This document shows positions 32,932-42,715 of a stretch of DNA of 64,000 bases, in pieces; the stretch's first letter is position 1; each line of letters starts with the position of its first letter. Where the stretch lies: positions 4,076-68,075 of the forward strand of contig CAJUDA010000017.1 in assembly GCA_910584875.1 (NCBI GenBank). The letters are read 5' to 3'. Position numbers and translations under genes: made by a program. The notes under the pieces are model-generated. The model saw nothing but the letters and a program-made list of their open reading frames with translations. It ran no database searches and had not been told where the DNA came from. Source of the DNA: an uncultured Eubacterium sp. (lineage in GTDB: Bacteria > Bacillota > Clostridia > Lachnospirales > Lachnospiraceae).

Positions 32932-35172
32932 TTGTTTGCAGATGTGATCGTGGATATCTCGGTGGAGGCGCTGGACAGGACATTTCAATACCGGGTACCG
33001 GAAGAAATGAAAGACAGGGTGTCGCTGGGCTGCCGTGTAAAAATCCCATTTGGCAGGGCAGACCGGGAGATATCCGGTTTTGTCATCGGTTTATCCGATG
33101 AGGCAAAATGGCCGGTGGAAAAAATCAAAAGCCTGACTGCCATAGATGAAAACGAGATCCCGGTGGAAGGACAGCTTCTGAAGCTGGCGGCATGGATCCG
33201 TGAATACTATGGCGCTACGATGAACGAGGCACTGAAAACGGTACTGCCAGTGAAGAAACAGATTAAGTCAGTGGAAGAACACTGGCTTACTTTTGCTGTT
33301 TCGAGAGAACAGGCGGAGAGAGAACGGGACCGCTGCCGGCTCCGCCATTTCAGGGCGAAGGAAAGGCTGCTTGCCGGGATGCTGGAAGAGGGAGGGGAGA
33401 TGACAACCCGTCTGGCTGCAAAGAAATATAATGCGACAAAGACAGTGGTAGACGGTCTGGTAAAACAGGGGATTCTTCTGGTGACAGACCGCAGACGTTA
33501 CCGCAACCCATTCCAGACAGAACCAGATACGTCCGATGCGATCGTGTTAAATGATCAGCAGCGGAAGGTGGCAGAGCATTTCTGCCGGCAGTACCGGCAG
33601 GGGATCCGTGGTACCTATCTTTTATATGGTGTCACTGGCAGCGGTAAAACCGAAGTATATATGGAGATGATCCGTCAGGCGCTCCTGCTCGGACAGCAGG
33701 TTATCGTCCTGATCCCGGAGATCGCGCTGACATACCAGACGGTGAAACGGTTTCAGAGACAATTTGGCGACAGGGTATCTGTTCTGAACTCCCGTATGTC
33801 AGACGGAGAGAGATATGATCAGTATGAAAGAGCTAAAAAAGGTGAGATTGATATTATCGTAGGTCCCCGGTCTGCCCTGTTTATTCCCTTTGCGCACCTG
33901 GGTCTGATCATTATGGATGAGGAACATGAAAACAGTTATAAAAGTGAAAGTCCTCCCAAATACCATGCCAGGGAGGTGGCACTGCAGAGGGCAGCCATGG
34001 CAGGGGCAAGCGTCGTGCTGGGATCGGCCACTCCTTCTGTGGAAACCTATCTGGCGGCGGGAGAGGGACGTTATCATATGTACCGGCTGACAGAGAGAGC
34101 GGGAGGGGCACAGATGCCGCAGGTTCATGTGGTGGATCTGCGGGAAGAACTGAAAGCGAAGAACCGTTCGATATTCAGCCGGCTGCTGCAGCAGAAGATC
34201 AGGGAGAGGCTGGAGAGACAGGAGCAGGTGATACTTTTTCTGAACCGGAGAGGGTATGCGGGCCATGTTTCTTGTCGCAGCTGTGGTTTTGTGTTAAAAT
34301 GTAATCACTGTGAAGTTTCGATGACGGCACATAAAAATCATGTAGGCGAGGTTGATACACTGATCTGTCACTACTGTGGTCATGCTATAGCCATGCCGGA
34401 AGTATGTCCTGAGTGCGGATCTCCTTATATTGCCGCCTTTGGCATGGGGACGCAGAAAGTAGAAGAAATGCTTCACCGTACTTTTTCACAGGCGCGGATC
34501 CTGCGGATGGATGGAGATACAACCAGTGGGAAACAGGGGCATGAGAGGGTACTTGAACCATTTCGCCGGGGGGAGGCAGATATCCTGATCGGAACACAGA
34601 TGATCGTGAAGGGCCACGATTTTCCCAACGTGACGCTGGTGGCAGCGCTGGCGGCGGATCTGGGTATGTATGATGGGGATTACCGTAGCAATGAGAGGAC
34701 ATTTGATCTTCTGATGCAGGCAGGCGGACGTGCAGGAAGGGGACAAAAGCCGGGTGAGATGATCATCCAGACATACAACCCGGAGCAGTATTGTGTGGAG
34801 GCTGTCCGTGTCCAGGACGCCGGACTTTTTTATGAGAATGAGCTTGCGTACCGCCGGATGACAAGATACCCGCCTTATTCTTATATGATGGCAGTGCTTG
34901 TGCTGTCAGAAGATCAGCAGTGCGGAAAAAAATGTATCGGGGCGCTGGCTGCCCTTGCCGGATCAGCGGGCAGTGAGGTTTCGGTGATCGGACCGTCGGA
35001 GGCAGGACTGAGCCGTGCAAAGGACCGGTTCCGGTATGTGTTGTATGTGAAAGCGGCGGAGGAAACAGCTGTGACAGAGGTAAAACATCAGATGGAGATG
35101 TTTAGCGCAGACGCGGAATGGGAAAAATCATGTAGTATTCAGTATGACAGGAATCCGATGTCGGTCTATTGA
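32932..35172 (+). CDS. priA: Primosomal protein N' (replication restart helicase PriA), TTG start
   Basis: PriA reloads the replisome at stalled forks. The 746-residue protein starts at TTG (read FADVIVDISVEALDRTF) with AAGGAG seven bases upstream; no suitable ATG exists. It has the 3' DNA-end-binding N-domain, Walker A LYGVTGSGKTEVY, the DEEH box in LIIMDEEHENSYK, and the zinc cysteines C-x2-C, C-x2-C, CHYC and CPEC between about 445 and 490 (CRSCGFVLKCNHC, CPECGS). The helicase C-domain shows LIGTQMIVKGHDFP and QAGGRAGRG. It begins 4 bases after murF. Confidence 0.96.
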   Translation: MFADVIVDISVEALDRTFQYRVPEEMKDRVSLGCRVKIPFGRADREISGFVIGLSDEAKWPVEKIKSLTAIDENEIPVEGQLLKLAAWIREYYGATMNEALKTVLPVKKQIKSVEEHWLTFAVSREQAERERDRCRLRHFRAKERLLAGMLEEGGEMTTRLAAKKYNATKTVVDGLVKQGILLVTDRRRYRNPFQTEPDTSDAIVLNDQQRKVAEHFCRQYRQGIRGTYLLYGVTGSGKTEVYMEMIRQALLLGQQVIVLIPEIALTYQTVKRFQRQFGDRVSVLNSRMSDGERYDQYERAKKGEIDIIVGPRSALFIPFAHLGLIIMDEEHENSYKSESPPKYHAREVALQRAAMAGASVVLGSATPSVETYLAAGEGRYHMYRLTERAGGAQMPQVHVVDLREELKAKNRSIFSRLLQQKIRERLERQEQVILFLNRRGYAGHVSCRSCGFVLKCNHCEVSMTAHKNHVGEVDTLICHYCGHAIAMPEVCPECGSPYIAAFGMGTQKVEEMLHRTFSQARILRMDGDTTSGKQGHERVLEPFRRGEADILIGTQMIVKGHDFPNVTLVAALAADLGMYDGDYRSNERTFDLLMQAGGRAGRGQKPGEMIIQTYNPEQYCVEAVRVQDAGLFYENELAYRRMTRYPPYSYMMAVLVLSEDQQCGKKCIGALAALAGSAGSEVSVIGPSEAGLSRAKDRFRYVLYVKAAEETAVTEVKHQMEMFSADAEWEKSCSIQYDRNPMSVY

Positions 35173-35223
35173 CTGCTGAGCTGGATAAAAGCCGGTTTAT
35201 AATTTATTTAGGAGGATAAAAAT

Positions 35224-35706
35224 ATGGCGATAAGAAACATCAGGGTGATGGGTGATGACATTCTGACAAAAAAATGCAAACCAGTAAAGGAAATGACAGA
35301 AAAAAATAGAGAACTGGTCCAGGATATGCTGGATACGATGTACGAAGCAGACGGCGTGGGACTGGCAGCGCCGCAGGTGGGCATATTGAAGCGCATCGCG
35401 GTGGTGGATGTGACCGAGGAGAGAAACCAGCCGATCGTGCTGGTAAACCCGGAGATCGTAAAAGAAGAAGGTGAACAGAGAGGCAGCGAAGGCTGTCTGA
35501 GCGTACCAGATAAAGTGGGGATTGTCGTGCGTCCCAATAAAGTAAAGGTAAAGGCGTATGATATTAATATGAAACCGATCACAGTCAAAGGCGAGGAGCT
35601 GCTGGCACGCGCCCTGGTGCATGAGATCGAGCATCTGGACGGCATCCTGTATGTGGACCGTATCGAAGGAAGACTGTATGACGCCGATGAATGGCAGGAG
35701 GAATAA
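35224..35706 (+). CDS. def: Peptide deformylase
   Basis: Def removes the formyl group from nascent proteins. The 160-residue metalloenzyme has all three motifs: GVGLAAPQVGI, EGCLSVP and the metal-binding HEIEHLDGILY. GGAGG precedes the ATG. It sits before fmt, the formyltransferase, as in most bacteria. A hairpin GCAAAC-GAT-GTTTGC follows the stop at 35708. Confidence 0.96.
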   Translation: MAIRNIRVMGDDILTKKCKPVKEMTEKNRELVQDMLDTMYEADGVGLAAPQVGILKRIAVVDVTEERNQPIVLVNPEIVKEEGEQRGSEGCLSVPDKVGIVVRPNKVKVKAYDINMKPITVKGEELLARALVHEIEHLDGILYVDRIEGRLYDADEWQEE

Positions 35707-35722
35707 AGCAAACGATGTTTGC
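35707..35722 (+). other. Short hairpin between def and fmt
   Basis: AGCAAAC and GTTTGCT flank a three-base loop. There is no T-run, so it may tune or process the message rather than end it. Confidence 0.4.
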
Positions 35723-35782
35723 TTTGCAAATTTGTGCCTGCGGCCCAAAGTTTGCGGGTGCTGGAAAGGTATGGGTATTCAT

Positions 35783-36718
35783 ATGAAAGTGATTTTTATG
35801 GGAACGCCGGATTTTGCAGTTCCTGTCCTGCAGGGACTGATCGATGCGCCAGAACATGAGGTGACTGCGGTGATCACACAGCCGGACAAAGCAAGAGGAC
35901 GCAGCGGGAAGCTGGTCTTTACCCCGGTAAAGGAGCTTGCCGTATCACAGGACATACCAGTATATACGCCGCAGCGGGTAAAAGACCCGGAGTTTATAAA
36001 GATCCTCAGGGACATTCCCTGCGACGTGATCGTGGTGGTGGCATTCGGACAGATTTTGTCAGAAGAGATACTTGCATTTCCGAAATACGGCTGCATCAAT
36101 GTGCACGCTTCGCTCCTGCCAAGATGGCGCGGTGCGGCGCCGATGCAGTGGGCGATCCTGGAAGGAGATAAAAAAACAGGGCTTACGACGATGCAGATGG
36201 ATGCCGGACTGGATACTGGTGATATGCTTTTTACGGAAGAAGTGGAGATTGATCCGGACGAGACGGGAGAGAGCCTGCATGACAGGCTGGCTTCCCTGGG
36301 GAGCGGTCTGCTGCTCCGCACCTTGTCGGCTGTGATGGAGGGGAAACTTCATCCGATACCACAGGAAGAAGGAGAGAGCACCTATGCCAGTATGCTGACA
36401 AAGGAGACCGGCAGACTGGATCTGACCTGGGATGCGGCAAAACTGGACCGTTATATCCGGGGGCTCAATTCCTGGCCCAGTGCCTTTACCGGATATCGGG
36501 GTAAGACTTTGAAAATATGGAAAGCAGAGGTTCTGGACAGAGAGACGGGTGAGGTGCCGGGGACGGTAGTTGAGACGGCGAAAGACAGCTTTACCATACA
36601 GACAGGCAGGGGCTGCCTGAAAATTCTTGAAGTCCAGCTTGAGGGAAAGAAGCGGATGGATGCCGGCAGTTTTCTCCGGGGCGTCCATGTAGAGAAAGGA
36701 GAGAGGTTATGTATCTAG
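35783..36718 (+). CDS. fmt: Methionyl-tRNA formyltransferase
   Basis: Fmt formylates initiator Met-tRNA with 10-formyl-THF. The 311-residue protein starts MKVIFMGTPDFAVPVLQG and has ITQPDKARGRSGK, the active-site NVHASLLPRWRGAAPMQWAI and MDAGLDTGDML. An ATG 12 bases upstream (adding MGIH) sits closer to the Shine-Dalgarno site and cannot be ruled out. The end overlaps the next gene by 10 bases. Confidence 0.95.
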   Translation: MKVIFMGTPDFAVPVLQGLIDAPEHEVTAVITQPDKARGRSGKLVFTPVKELAVSQDIPVYTPQRVKDPEFIKILRDIPCDVIVVVAFGQILSEEILAFPKYGCINVHASLLPRWRGAAPMQWAILEGDKKTGLTTMQMDAGLDTGDMLFTEEVEIDPDETGESLHDRLASLGSGLLLRTLSAVMEGKLHPIPQEEGESTYASMLTKETGRLDLTWDAAKLDRYIRGLNSWPSAFTGYRGKTLKIWKAEVLDRETGEVPGTVVETAKDSFTIQTGRGCLKILEVQLEGKKRMDAGSFLRGVHVEKGERLCI

Positions 36719-37434
36719 GAGGTTACGGTGGATTAGGCGGCTGGCATATGATGTGGGATCCTACGTATGTGCTTGTGCTGGCGGGCATCGTATTGTCCCT
36801 GATCGCATCAATGATGGTGAAGAGCACCTTTTCCAGATATAGCACGGTACGCAGCTACAGCGGCATGACGGGAGCCCAGACGGCGCAGCGTATCCTTGAA
36901 TATGCGGGGATCCGGGATGTCAGTATTGTTCATGTATCCGGACATCTTACGGACCATTACAATCCAAAGACAAAGCAGGTGGCGTTATCGGATTCTGTGT
37001 ATGGCAGCAACTCGGTGGCAGCAGTGGCGGTAGCGGCACACGAGTGCGGGCATGTGATCCAGCATGCCAATTCTTATAAGCCGCTGGCTCTGCGGTCGGC
37101 GCTGGTGCCGCTGGCAAATTTCGGGTCAGGGATTTCCTGGTTTGTCATTATAGCCGGACTGATCTTCAGTATCCAGCCATTAGTGACAGCGGGTATCATA
37201 CTGTTCAGTTTTGCTGTGCTATTTCAGGTCGTGACACTTCCGGTAGAATTCAATGCCTCACGCCGTGCGCTGGGGATTCTGCAGGATACGGGGATTCTTG
37301 GAAATGAAGAAGGGCGTTCGGCAGGGAAGGTACTGCGTGCGGCAGCCCTCACTTATGTGGCAGCAGCGGCGGCGTCCATACTCCAGCTGCTCCGCCTGAT
37401 TCTGCTGTCAGGAAGGAACCGGGATGACGGATGA
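36709..37434 (+). CDS. Membrane zinc metallopeptidase (YugP-like)
   Basis: A 241-residue membrane protein of the neutral zinc peptidase family that includes B. subtilis YugP. It opens with a Gly-rich stretch, then a membrane segment (about 16-36), the catalytic motif AAHECGHVIQHA (HEXXH type) near residue 108, and two to three hydrophobic segments after it. The third zinc ligand may be the Glu of LPVEFNASRRA. Function is unknown; it is a regular member of def-fmt-rsmB operons in Firmicutes. AAAGGAGAGAGG precedes the ATG. Confidence 0.9.
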   Translation: MYLGGYGGLGGWHMMWDPTYVLVLAGIVLSLIASMMVKSTFSRYSTVRSYSGMTGAQTAQRILEYAGIRDVSIVHVSGHLTDHYNPKTKQVALSDSVYGSNSVAAVAVAAHECGHVIQHANSYKPLALRSALVPLANFGSGISWFVIIAGLIFSIQPLVTAGIILFSFAVLFQVVTLPVEFNASRRALGILQDTGILGNEEGRSAGKVLRAAALTYVAAAAASILQLLRLILLSGRNRDDG

Positions 37435-38750
37435 GAGAATTTGCTTATGAGATTGTCTGTGGGACATTGGAAGAGGATGGTCACAGCGATGAATTGTTTC
37501 ATGCACTTCTGCAGGAACACAAAGAGTGGTCTTCCCATCAGAAGAGTTTTTTGAAAAATCTGTCGTATGGGACGATAGAGCGCTGTATTGAACTGGACGG
37601 ACTGTTGAACCAGTATTCCCGCATCCGGGTCAGGCAGATGGATCTGCCGGTCCGGACGGTACTCCGCATGGCGCTCTATGAGATCCGGTATATGGATCAG
37701 GTGCCGGAATCTGCCTCCTGCAACGAGGCCGTGGAACTGGTGAAAAGGAAGGGCGGAGAAAAATATGCTTCCTTTGTCAATGGTGTGCTCCGCACCCTGG
37801 TCAGACAGAAGGATTCCCTGGAAATAAAAAAAGAGTGGGTCAGACTGTCCCTGCCAAAAGAATTGTATGAACACCTGTCAGCCAGCTATGGAAAGAAGAC
37901 GGTGAAAAAGATCGGGGAAGCATTTCTGGAAAGGCGGGGTGAAATTACGCTTCATGTACGCACCGACCGGATCGCCGTCGATGTTTTCCGTGACAGACTG
38001 AATGAGACAGGGATCACCTGCCGCCCCGGGTATTATCATAAAGACGCCCTGATCCTGGAGGGCTCCCATGATATCAGGGAACTTCCGGGATATAAGGAAG
38101 GGTTGTTTTTTGTGCAGGATGAAAGTTCGATGCTGCCGGTGCTTTGTGCCGGGATCCGCCCGGGAGAATGTGTGATTGACGTCTGCAGTGCTCCGGGAGG
38201 TAAGGCGATGCACGCCCTGATGGAGCTGCAGGGGAAGGGTGGGCTGTTGGCACGGGATATCAGCGAGGGCAAAGTGTCGCGTATCCGGGAAAATATAAAA
38301 CGGATGCAGTTTCCTGATGTCACCTTCCAGGTATGGGATGCGGCAGTGCCAGATCCTGACAACAGGGAAAAGGCGGATGTGGTACTGGCAGATGTTCCCT
38401 GTTCCGGGATCGGTATCATCGGGCGCAAGCCGGAGATCAAATATCATGCACTGGAGTCTGCCGCAGAGCTTGTTCCGCTGCAGCGGAACATCTGCCGTGC
38501 CTCTGCCGGACTTCTAAAGCCGGGTGGTGTGATGATCTACAGTACCTGCACGATCCATCACGCTGAAAATGAGGAAAATGTTATGTGGATGGAAGAAAAA
38601 CTGGGACTGGAGAGGGAGAGCCTGGATGAGTATCTGCCGGAGATCCTCCGCAACCGGATGACGGCGCAGGGAATGCTGCAGATGATTCCGGGTATACAGC
38701 AGAGCGACGGTTTTTTTGTGGCAAGATTAAAGAAGGTGGGAAGAGGATGA
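37431..38750 (+). CDS. rsmB: 16S rRNA (cytosine(967)-C(5))-methyltransferase
   Basis: RsmB methylates C967 of 16S rRNA with AdoMet. The 439-residue protein has an N-terminal NusB-like RNA-binding domain (about 1-130), then the methyltransferase domain: DVCSAPGGKAMHAL for AdoMet, VLADVPCSGIGIIGRKPEI with the first cysteine, and MIYSTCTIHHAENE with the catalytic cysteine. Start overlaps the previous stop (ATGA) and the end overlaps rlmN in the same way. Confidence 0.95.
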   Translation: MREFAYEIVCGTLEEDGHSDELFHALLQEHKEWSSHQKSFLKNLSYGTIERCIELDGLLNQYSRIRVRQMDLPVRTVLRMALYEIRYMDQVPESASCNEAVELVKRKGGEKYASFVNGVLRTLVRQKDSLEIKKEWVRLSLPKELYEHLSASYGKKTVKKIGEAFLERRGEITLHVRTDRIAVDVFRDRLNETGITCRPGYYHKDALILEGSHDIRELPGYKEGLFFVQDESSMLPVLCAGIRPGECVIDVCSAPGGKAMHALMELQGKGGLLARDISEGKVSRIRENIKRMQFPDVTFQVWDAAVPDPDNREKADVVLADVPCSGIGIIGRKPEIKYHALESAAELVPLQRNICRASAGLLKPGGVMIYSTCTIHHAENEENVMWMEEKLGLERESLDEYLPEILRNRMTAQGMLQMIPGIQQSDGFFVARLKKVGRG

Positions 38751-39784
38751 AGGATTTGCGAAGTGCCAGTGAAGAGGAAATGGTAGAAATCGCCCTGTCT
38801 GCGGGAGAGAAAAAATTCCGGGGCAGACAGCTTTTCCAGTGGGTACATACAAAGAGAGTGAGGGACTTTGATGAGATGACAAACCTGCCCGCCGGATTCC
38901 GGGCAGAATTAAGGAAAGAATATATTGTATCCGGTGCTACGGTCTTAGAAAAACAGATATCGGGGAAAAAAGATACGGCGAAATACCTGTTTGCCCTGCC
39001 GGATGGCAATGTGGTTGAAAGTGTCTGGATGAAATATCATCATGGAAACAGTGTCTGCATTTCTTCCCAGGTGGGATGCCGGATGGGATGTACTTTCTGT
39101 GCCTCAACCCTGACAGGACTGGAACGCAGCCTTACGGCCGGAGAGATGCTCTCACAGGTTTACGAGATCCAGAGAGAGACAGGGGAGAGGGTGTCTAATG
39201 TGATTGTGATGGGTATGGGGGAACCCCTCGACAATTATGAGAACCTGGTCCGGTTTATCCGTCTTTTATCGGATGAGAGGGGACTTTGCATCAGCCAGCG
39301 CAGCATCACAGTATCAACCTGTGGTCTGGTGGACCGTATCCGCGATCTGATGCAGGAACATTTTCAGATCACACTTGCTATCAGCCTGCATGCACCAAAT
39401 GATGAGATCAGAAAAAAAACAATGCCGGTAGCAAACAGGTATTCCATCGAAGAGATCTTTGCTGTGTGCAGGGACTATTTTCAGGAAACTGGTCGCAGGA
39501 TCACGTTTGAATACAGCATGATCCGCGGCGTCAATGATGGAGAAGAACAGGCAGAGGAACTGGCAGAGCGCTGCCGTGGCATTCCATGCCATATCAACCT
39601 GATCCCTCTGAACGAGGTGAGAGAGCGGAGCTGCCAGCGTTCATCAGACAGAGAGATCAGTCGTTTTAGGGCGGTCCTTGAAAGACATAAGATCAATGTT
39701 ACGGTAAGGAGAGAGATGGGCAGTGATATTGATGCTGCCTGCGGTCAGCTGCGCAAGAGATATTTAGACCAGGGCCAGAACTGA
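38747..39784 (+). CDS. rlmN: 23S rRNA (adenine(2503)-C(2))-methyltransferase, radical SAM
   Basis: RlmN methylates A2503 of 23S rRNA and A37 of some tRNAs by radical SAM chemistry. The 345-residue protein has the N-terminal accessory domain (KFRGRQLFQWVHTKRV), the cluster motif CRMGCTFCASTLTGLERSL, VMGMGEPLDNYENL, STCGLVDRI and the C-terminal REMGSDIDAACGQLR with the methyl-carrying cysteine. It is the last gene of the dapA-led run before the stp promoter. Confidence 0.96.
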   Translation: MKDLRSASEEEMVEIALSAGEKKFRGRQLFQWVHTKRVRDFDEMTNLPAGFRAELRKEYIVSGATVLEKQISGKKDTAKYLFALPDGNVVESVWMKYHHGNSVCISSQVGCRMGCTFCASTLTGLERSLTAGEMLSQVYEIQRETGERVSNVIVMGMGEPLDNYENLVRFIRLLSDERGLCISQRSITVSTCGLVDRIRDLMQEHFQITLAISLHAPNDEIRKKTMPVANRYSIEEIFAVCRDYFQETGRRITFEYSMIRGVNDGEEQAEELAERCRGIPCHINLIPLNEVRERSCQRSSDREISRFRAVLERHKINVTVRREMGSDIDAACGQLRKRYLDQGQN

Positions 39785-39825
39785 TGACAAGGCAGGGGAT
39801 CGCCTTTACAACTGGATTTTTAACC

Positions 39826-39854
39826 TTGTCCTTTTTCCAGTATTGTGATATTAT
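39826..39854 (+). promoter_or_regulatory. Promoter of the stp-pknB-rsgA-rpe operon
   Basis: TTGTCC (39826-39831), 17 bases, TATTAT (39849-39854). The CCTTGTCC also pairs with GACAAGG at 39784-39790 over a long loop and is followed by TTTTT, so a weak terminator may overlap this promoter. Confidence 0.55.
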
Positions 39855-39924
39855 GATAATAATCATGGTCAGTTACGAAAGAAATTTTGAATCAGGCCGG
39901 TAATCATTCAGAGGAGGTTAAACT

Positions 39925-40647
39925 GTGAATACATTTTCTGTAACAGATATGGGACGTGTTCGTACAAGTAATCAGGACTGTGTGTTTTGTGAAGAAAATG
40001 AAATTGGAAGTTTCCCGAATCTGTTTATTGTAGCAGATGGTATGGGCGGTCACAGGGCTGGTGATACGGCGTCACGTATGTGTGTGGAGATGGTGGCTGA
40101 AAAGATCCGTACCACGGATAAGACGACACCGGTCAGTGTTTTTGAACAGGCGATCGATGCGGCGAATCGTGCTATCTACGAGGAGTCGGGGAAACATATC
40201 GAGTTATCTGGTATGGGAACTACGATGGTGGCGGTCACCATAGCCGGTGGTATGGCAGTTATTGTTAATGTAGGAGATTCACGGCTGTATCATATGCGGG
40301 AAGATCTGCGTCAGATTACGGTGGATCATTCCCTTGTGGAAGAGATGGTGCAGTCAGGCGAGATACAGAAGGATGAAATGCGGACACATCCAAATAAGAA
40401 TATTATTACACGTGCTTTAGGAACGGACACCAGTGTCCGGCCCGACTGTTTTGAAATTGAAGTCAGGAAAGGGGACGTGCTTTTACTGTGTTCGGATGGA
40501 CTGACGAACATGCTTGAGGACGACAGGGTGGAAAAAATCTTACAAGAACACCAGGGACAGATTGAACAGGCAGGCCGGGAACTGATCCGGCAGGCAAATG
40601 AGGCTGGTGGAAAAGACAATATCAGCGTGATCCTGATTCAGATATAA
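39925..40647 (+). CDS. Stp1/PrpC PP2C-type protein phosphatase
   Basis: A 240-residue Mn-dependent Ser/Thr phosphatase that reverses the action of the kinase encoded next to it. The PP2C motifs are DMGRVRTSNQDC, LFIVADGMGGHRAGD, LSGMGTTMVA, NVGDSRLYHM, LLLCSDGLTNML and GGKDNISVIL. Translation starts at GTG, with AGGAGG 8 bases upstream. The order stp-pknB-rsgA-rpe is conserved in Firmicutes. Confidence 0.94.
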   Translation: MNTFSVTDMGRVRTSNQDCVFCEENEIGSFPNLFIVADGMGGHRAGDTASRMCVEMVAEKIRTTDKTTPVSVFEQAIDAANRAIYEESGKHIELSGMGTTMVAVTIAGGMAVIVNVGDSRLYHMREDLRQITVDHSLVEEMVQSGEIQKDEMRTHPNKNIITRALGTDTSVRPDCFEIEVRKGDVLLLCSDGLTNMLEDDRVEKILQEHQGQIEQAGRELIRQANEAGGKDNISVILIQI

Positions 40648-40663
40648 GATTGGAGTGGAGAAT

Positions 40664-42715
40664 ATGATTAGTATAGGAACATTGATAGGAAACCGTTATG
40701 AAGTGATCGAACAGATCGGGACCGGCGGTATGGCGACTGTTTACCGGGCGCAGGACCAGAGGTTAAACCGATATGTGGCAGTTAAGGTCTTAAAGACCGA
40801 ATATAGTGAGGACAAAAAATTTGTGGCTAAATTCCGTCAGGAGGCGCAGTCAGTTGCCAGCATGTCCCATCCCAATATCGTAGGAGTATATGATGTGGGT
40901 GAAGATGACGGGATGCATTATATCGTTATGGAATATGTAGACGGTATCACGCTGAAAGCATATATCGAAAAAAAGGGCAAGCTTTCTGTCCGTGAGGCAG
41001 TGGGTATCAGCCTGCAGATCGCCAGTGGACTGGAGGCGGCACATCTCAACAATATTATCCACCGGGATATCAAGCCGCAGAATATTCTGATTTCCAAAGA
41101 CGGCACAGCAAAGGTAAGTGATTTTGGTATTGCCAAGGCAGCCAGTTCCAATACGATCACAGGAAATGCCATGGGTTCTGTCCATTATATTTCGCCGGAA
41201 CAGGCGAGGGGCGGCTTTAGTGACGGAAAGAGTGACATCTATTCCCTTGGTGTCACGATATATGAAATGCTCAGCGGGACGCTGCCTTTTTCCGGAGAGA
41301 GTGCCGTTGCCGTGGCACTGGCACACATACAGGAGGATGCGGTCCCCCTGGCAGCGATCGATGCCACGATTCCGAGAGGGCTTAGTAATATTGTGGCGAA
41401 ATGTATGCAGAAAAAGTCAGAACTGCGTTATCCCACTGCGGCGGAACTCATCGCTGATATGAAGATGTTTCTGCAGGATCCTTCTGGTGAATATGGGATC
41501 ATCCGTCCTTTATATGAAAATTCGGAAACGATCTTTATCCCCAGTGGTGATGTGGACCGTCTGAAGGCGGCTTCCGCAAAGACGACACCCCAGGAAGAAG
41601 AAAACGGAGAAGAGGGAGAAGAACCATCCGATGGGGATGTGGATCCCAAACTGGAAAAGGCACTGATCATAGGAAGCATTGTAGTGGCGATCATTATAGG
41701 TGTGGTCATTATCTATATGCTGGGCAAATTTATCGGACTCTGGGGAGGGAGCAGCAAGCTTCCTTCGGCGACGCCGACACCCACTGGAAATGTAACCTCT
41801 GAGGCAACAGCGACACCTTCTGCTTCCGCGGATGAAACAGTAGCGGTTCCGACGGTAAAAGATATGACAAAGGATGACGCCATCACAGCACTCGAAGAGC
41901 AGGATCTGAAATACAAGTTTACGGAACAGTCTTCGGATACGGTGGAATCCGGTAAAGTGATCGGAACCAATCCGCAGGAGGGTTCCACAGTAGAAAAAGG
42001 GACCCAGGTCGAGGTATATATCAGCTCGGGACGAAAAAAGGTGAAGCTGCCCAGCGTGACGAGTTATACAGAAGACGACGCGGTTACGACACTGCAGGAT
42101 GCCGGGTTTAAAGTAAGAGTAGGCAGTTCAGTATACAGCGACACGATCACGAAAGGTCTTGTCGTATATTCGGATCCGAGAGGGGGCGCCAATGTACTTC
42201 CGGGCGCTACGATTACCCTTCATCTCAGTAAGGGAGTCGAGAAAAAAACACAGATTGTTCCCAATCTGATCGGTATGACGGAGAAACAGGCGAGGTCGGC
42301 ATTAAAGAAGCTGAAACTTGAGATCGGTAAGGTTTCGGAAGCTTATTCATCCAATGTGGAGAAAAATCATGTCTGTATCCAGAGTAAACCGGATGGGACA
42401 GAAGTGAAAGAAGGCACTACGATCGATATCACTCTGAGTCTGGGTGAAGAGCCGACGTATTCGTATTACAGCAATCCAGTGATCATTGACAATCCATTTG
42501 AGTTTGAAACCGATCCTGCTGCGAAATTTAAGTTTGTGCTGAGCCAGGATGGCAAAACTACGACGATCAAGGAAGTGACGCTGGGACCAAGTGATTTCCC
42601 GTATACGCTGGAAGGGGTAAAAGGCTCCAGCCGCAATCAGGGTAATGTTATGGTGTACCGGAATGGTAAACATGTTGATGATTATAATATTACGTTCAGG
42701 CGAGTGAAGGATTGA
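40664..42715 (+). CDS. PASTA-domain Ser/Thr protein kinase (PrkC/PknB)
   Basis: A 683-residue membrane kinase that senses peptidoglycan fragments and controls growth and germination in relatives. The cytoplasmic kinase domain (about 8-270) has IGTGGMATVYRAQD, AVKVLK, HRDIKPQNIL and VSDFGIAKA. An acidic linker leads to a membrane helix (about 338-362). Outside, three PASTA repeats follow (about 395-600; VPTVKDMTKDDAITALEEQD, PSVTSYTEDDAVTTL, VPNLIGMTEKQARSAL) and a non-PASTA C-terminal domain. ATG at 40664 is preferred over a GTG three codons earlier. The stop overlaps the rsgA start as TGATG. Confidence 0.95.
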   Translation: MISIGTLIGNRYEVIEQIGTGGMATVYRAQDQRLNRYVAVKVLKTEYSEDKKFVAKFRQEAQSVASMSHPNIVGVYDVGEDDGMHYIVMEYVDGITLKAYIEKKGKLSVREAVGISLQIASGLEAAHLNNIIHRDIKPQNILISKDGTAKVSDFGIAKAASSNTITGNAMGSVHYISPEQARGGFSDGKSDIYSLGVTIYEMLSGTLPFSGESAVAVALAHIQEDAVPLAAIDATIPRGLSNIVAKCMQKKSELRYPTAAELIADMKMFLQDPSGEYGIIRPLYENSETIFIPSGDVDRLKAASAKTTPQEEENGEEGEEPSDGDVDPKLEKALIIGSIVVAIIIGVVIIYMLGKFIGLWGGSSKLPSATPTPTGNVTSEATATPSASADETVAVPTVKDMTKDDAITALEEQDLKYKFTEQSSDTVESGKVIGTNPQEGSTVEKGTQVEVYISSGRKKVKLPSVTSYTEDDAVTTLQDAGFKVRVGSSVYSDTITKGLVVYSDPRGGANVLPGATITLHLSKGVEKKTQIVPNLIGMTEKQARSALKKLKLEIGKVSEAYSSNVEKNHVCIQSKPDGTEVKEGTTIDITLSLGEEPTYSYYSNPVIIDNPFEFETDPAAKFKFVLSQDGKTTTIKEVTLGPSDFPYTLEGVKGSSRNQGNVMVYRNGKHVDDYNITFRRVKD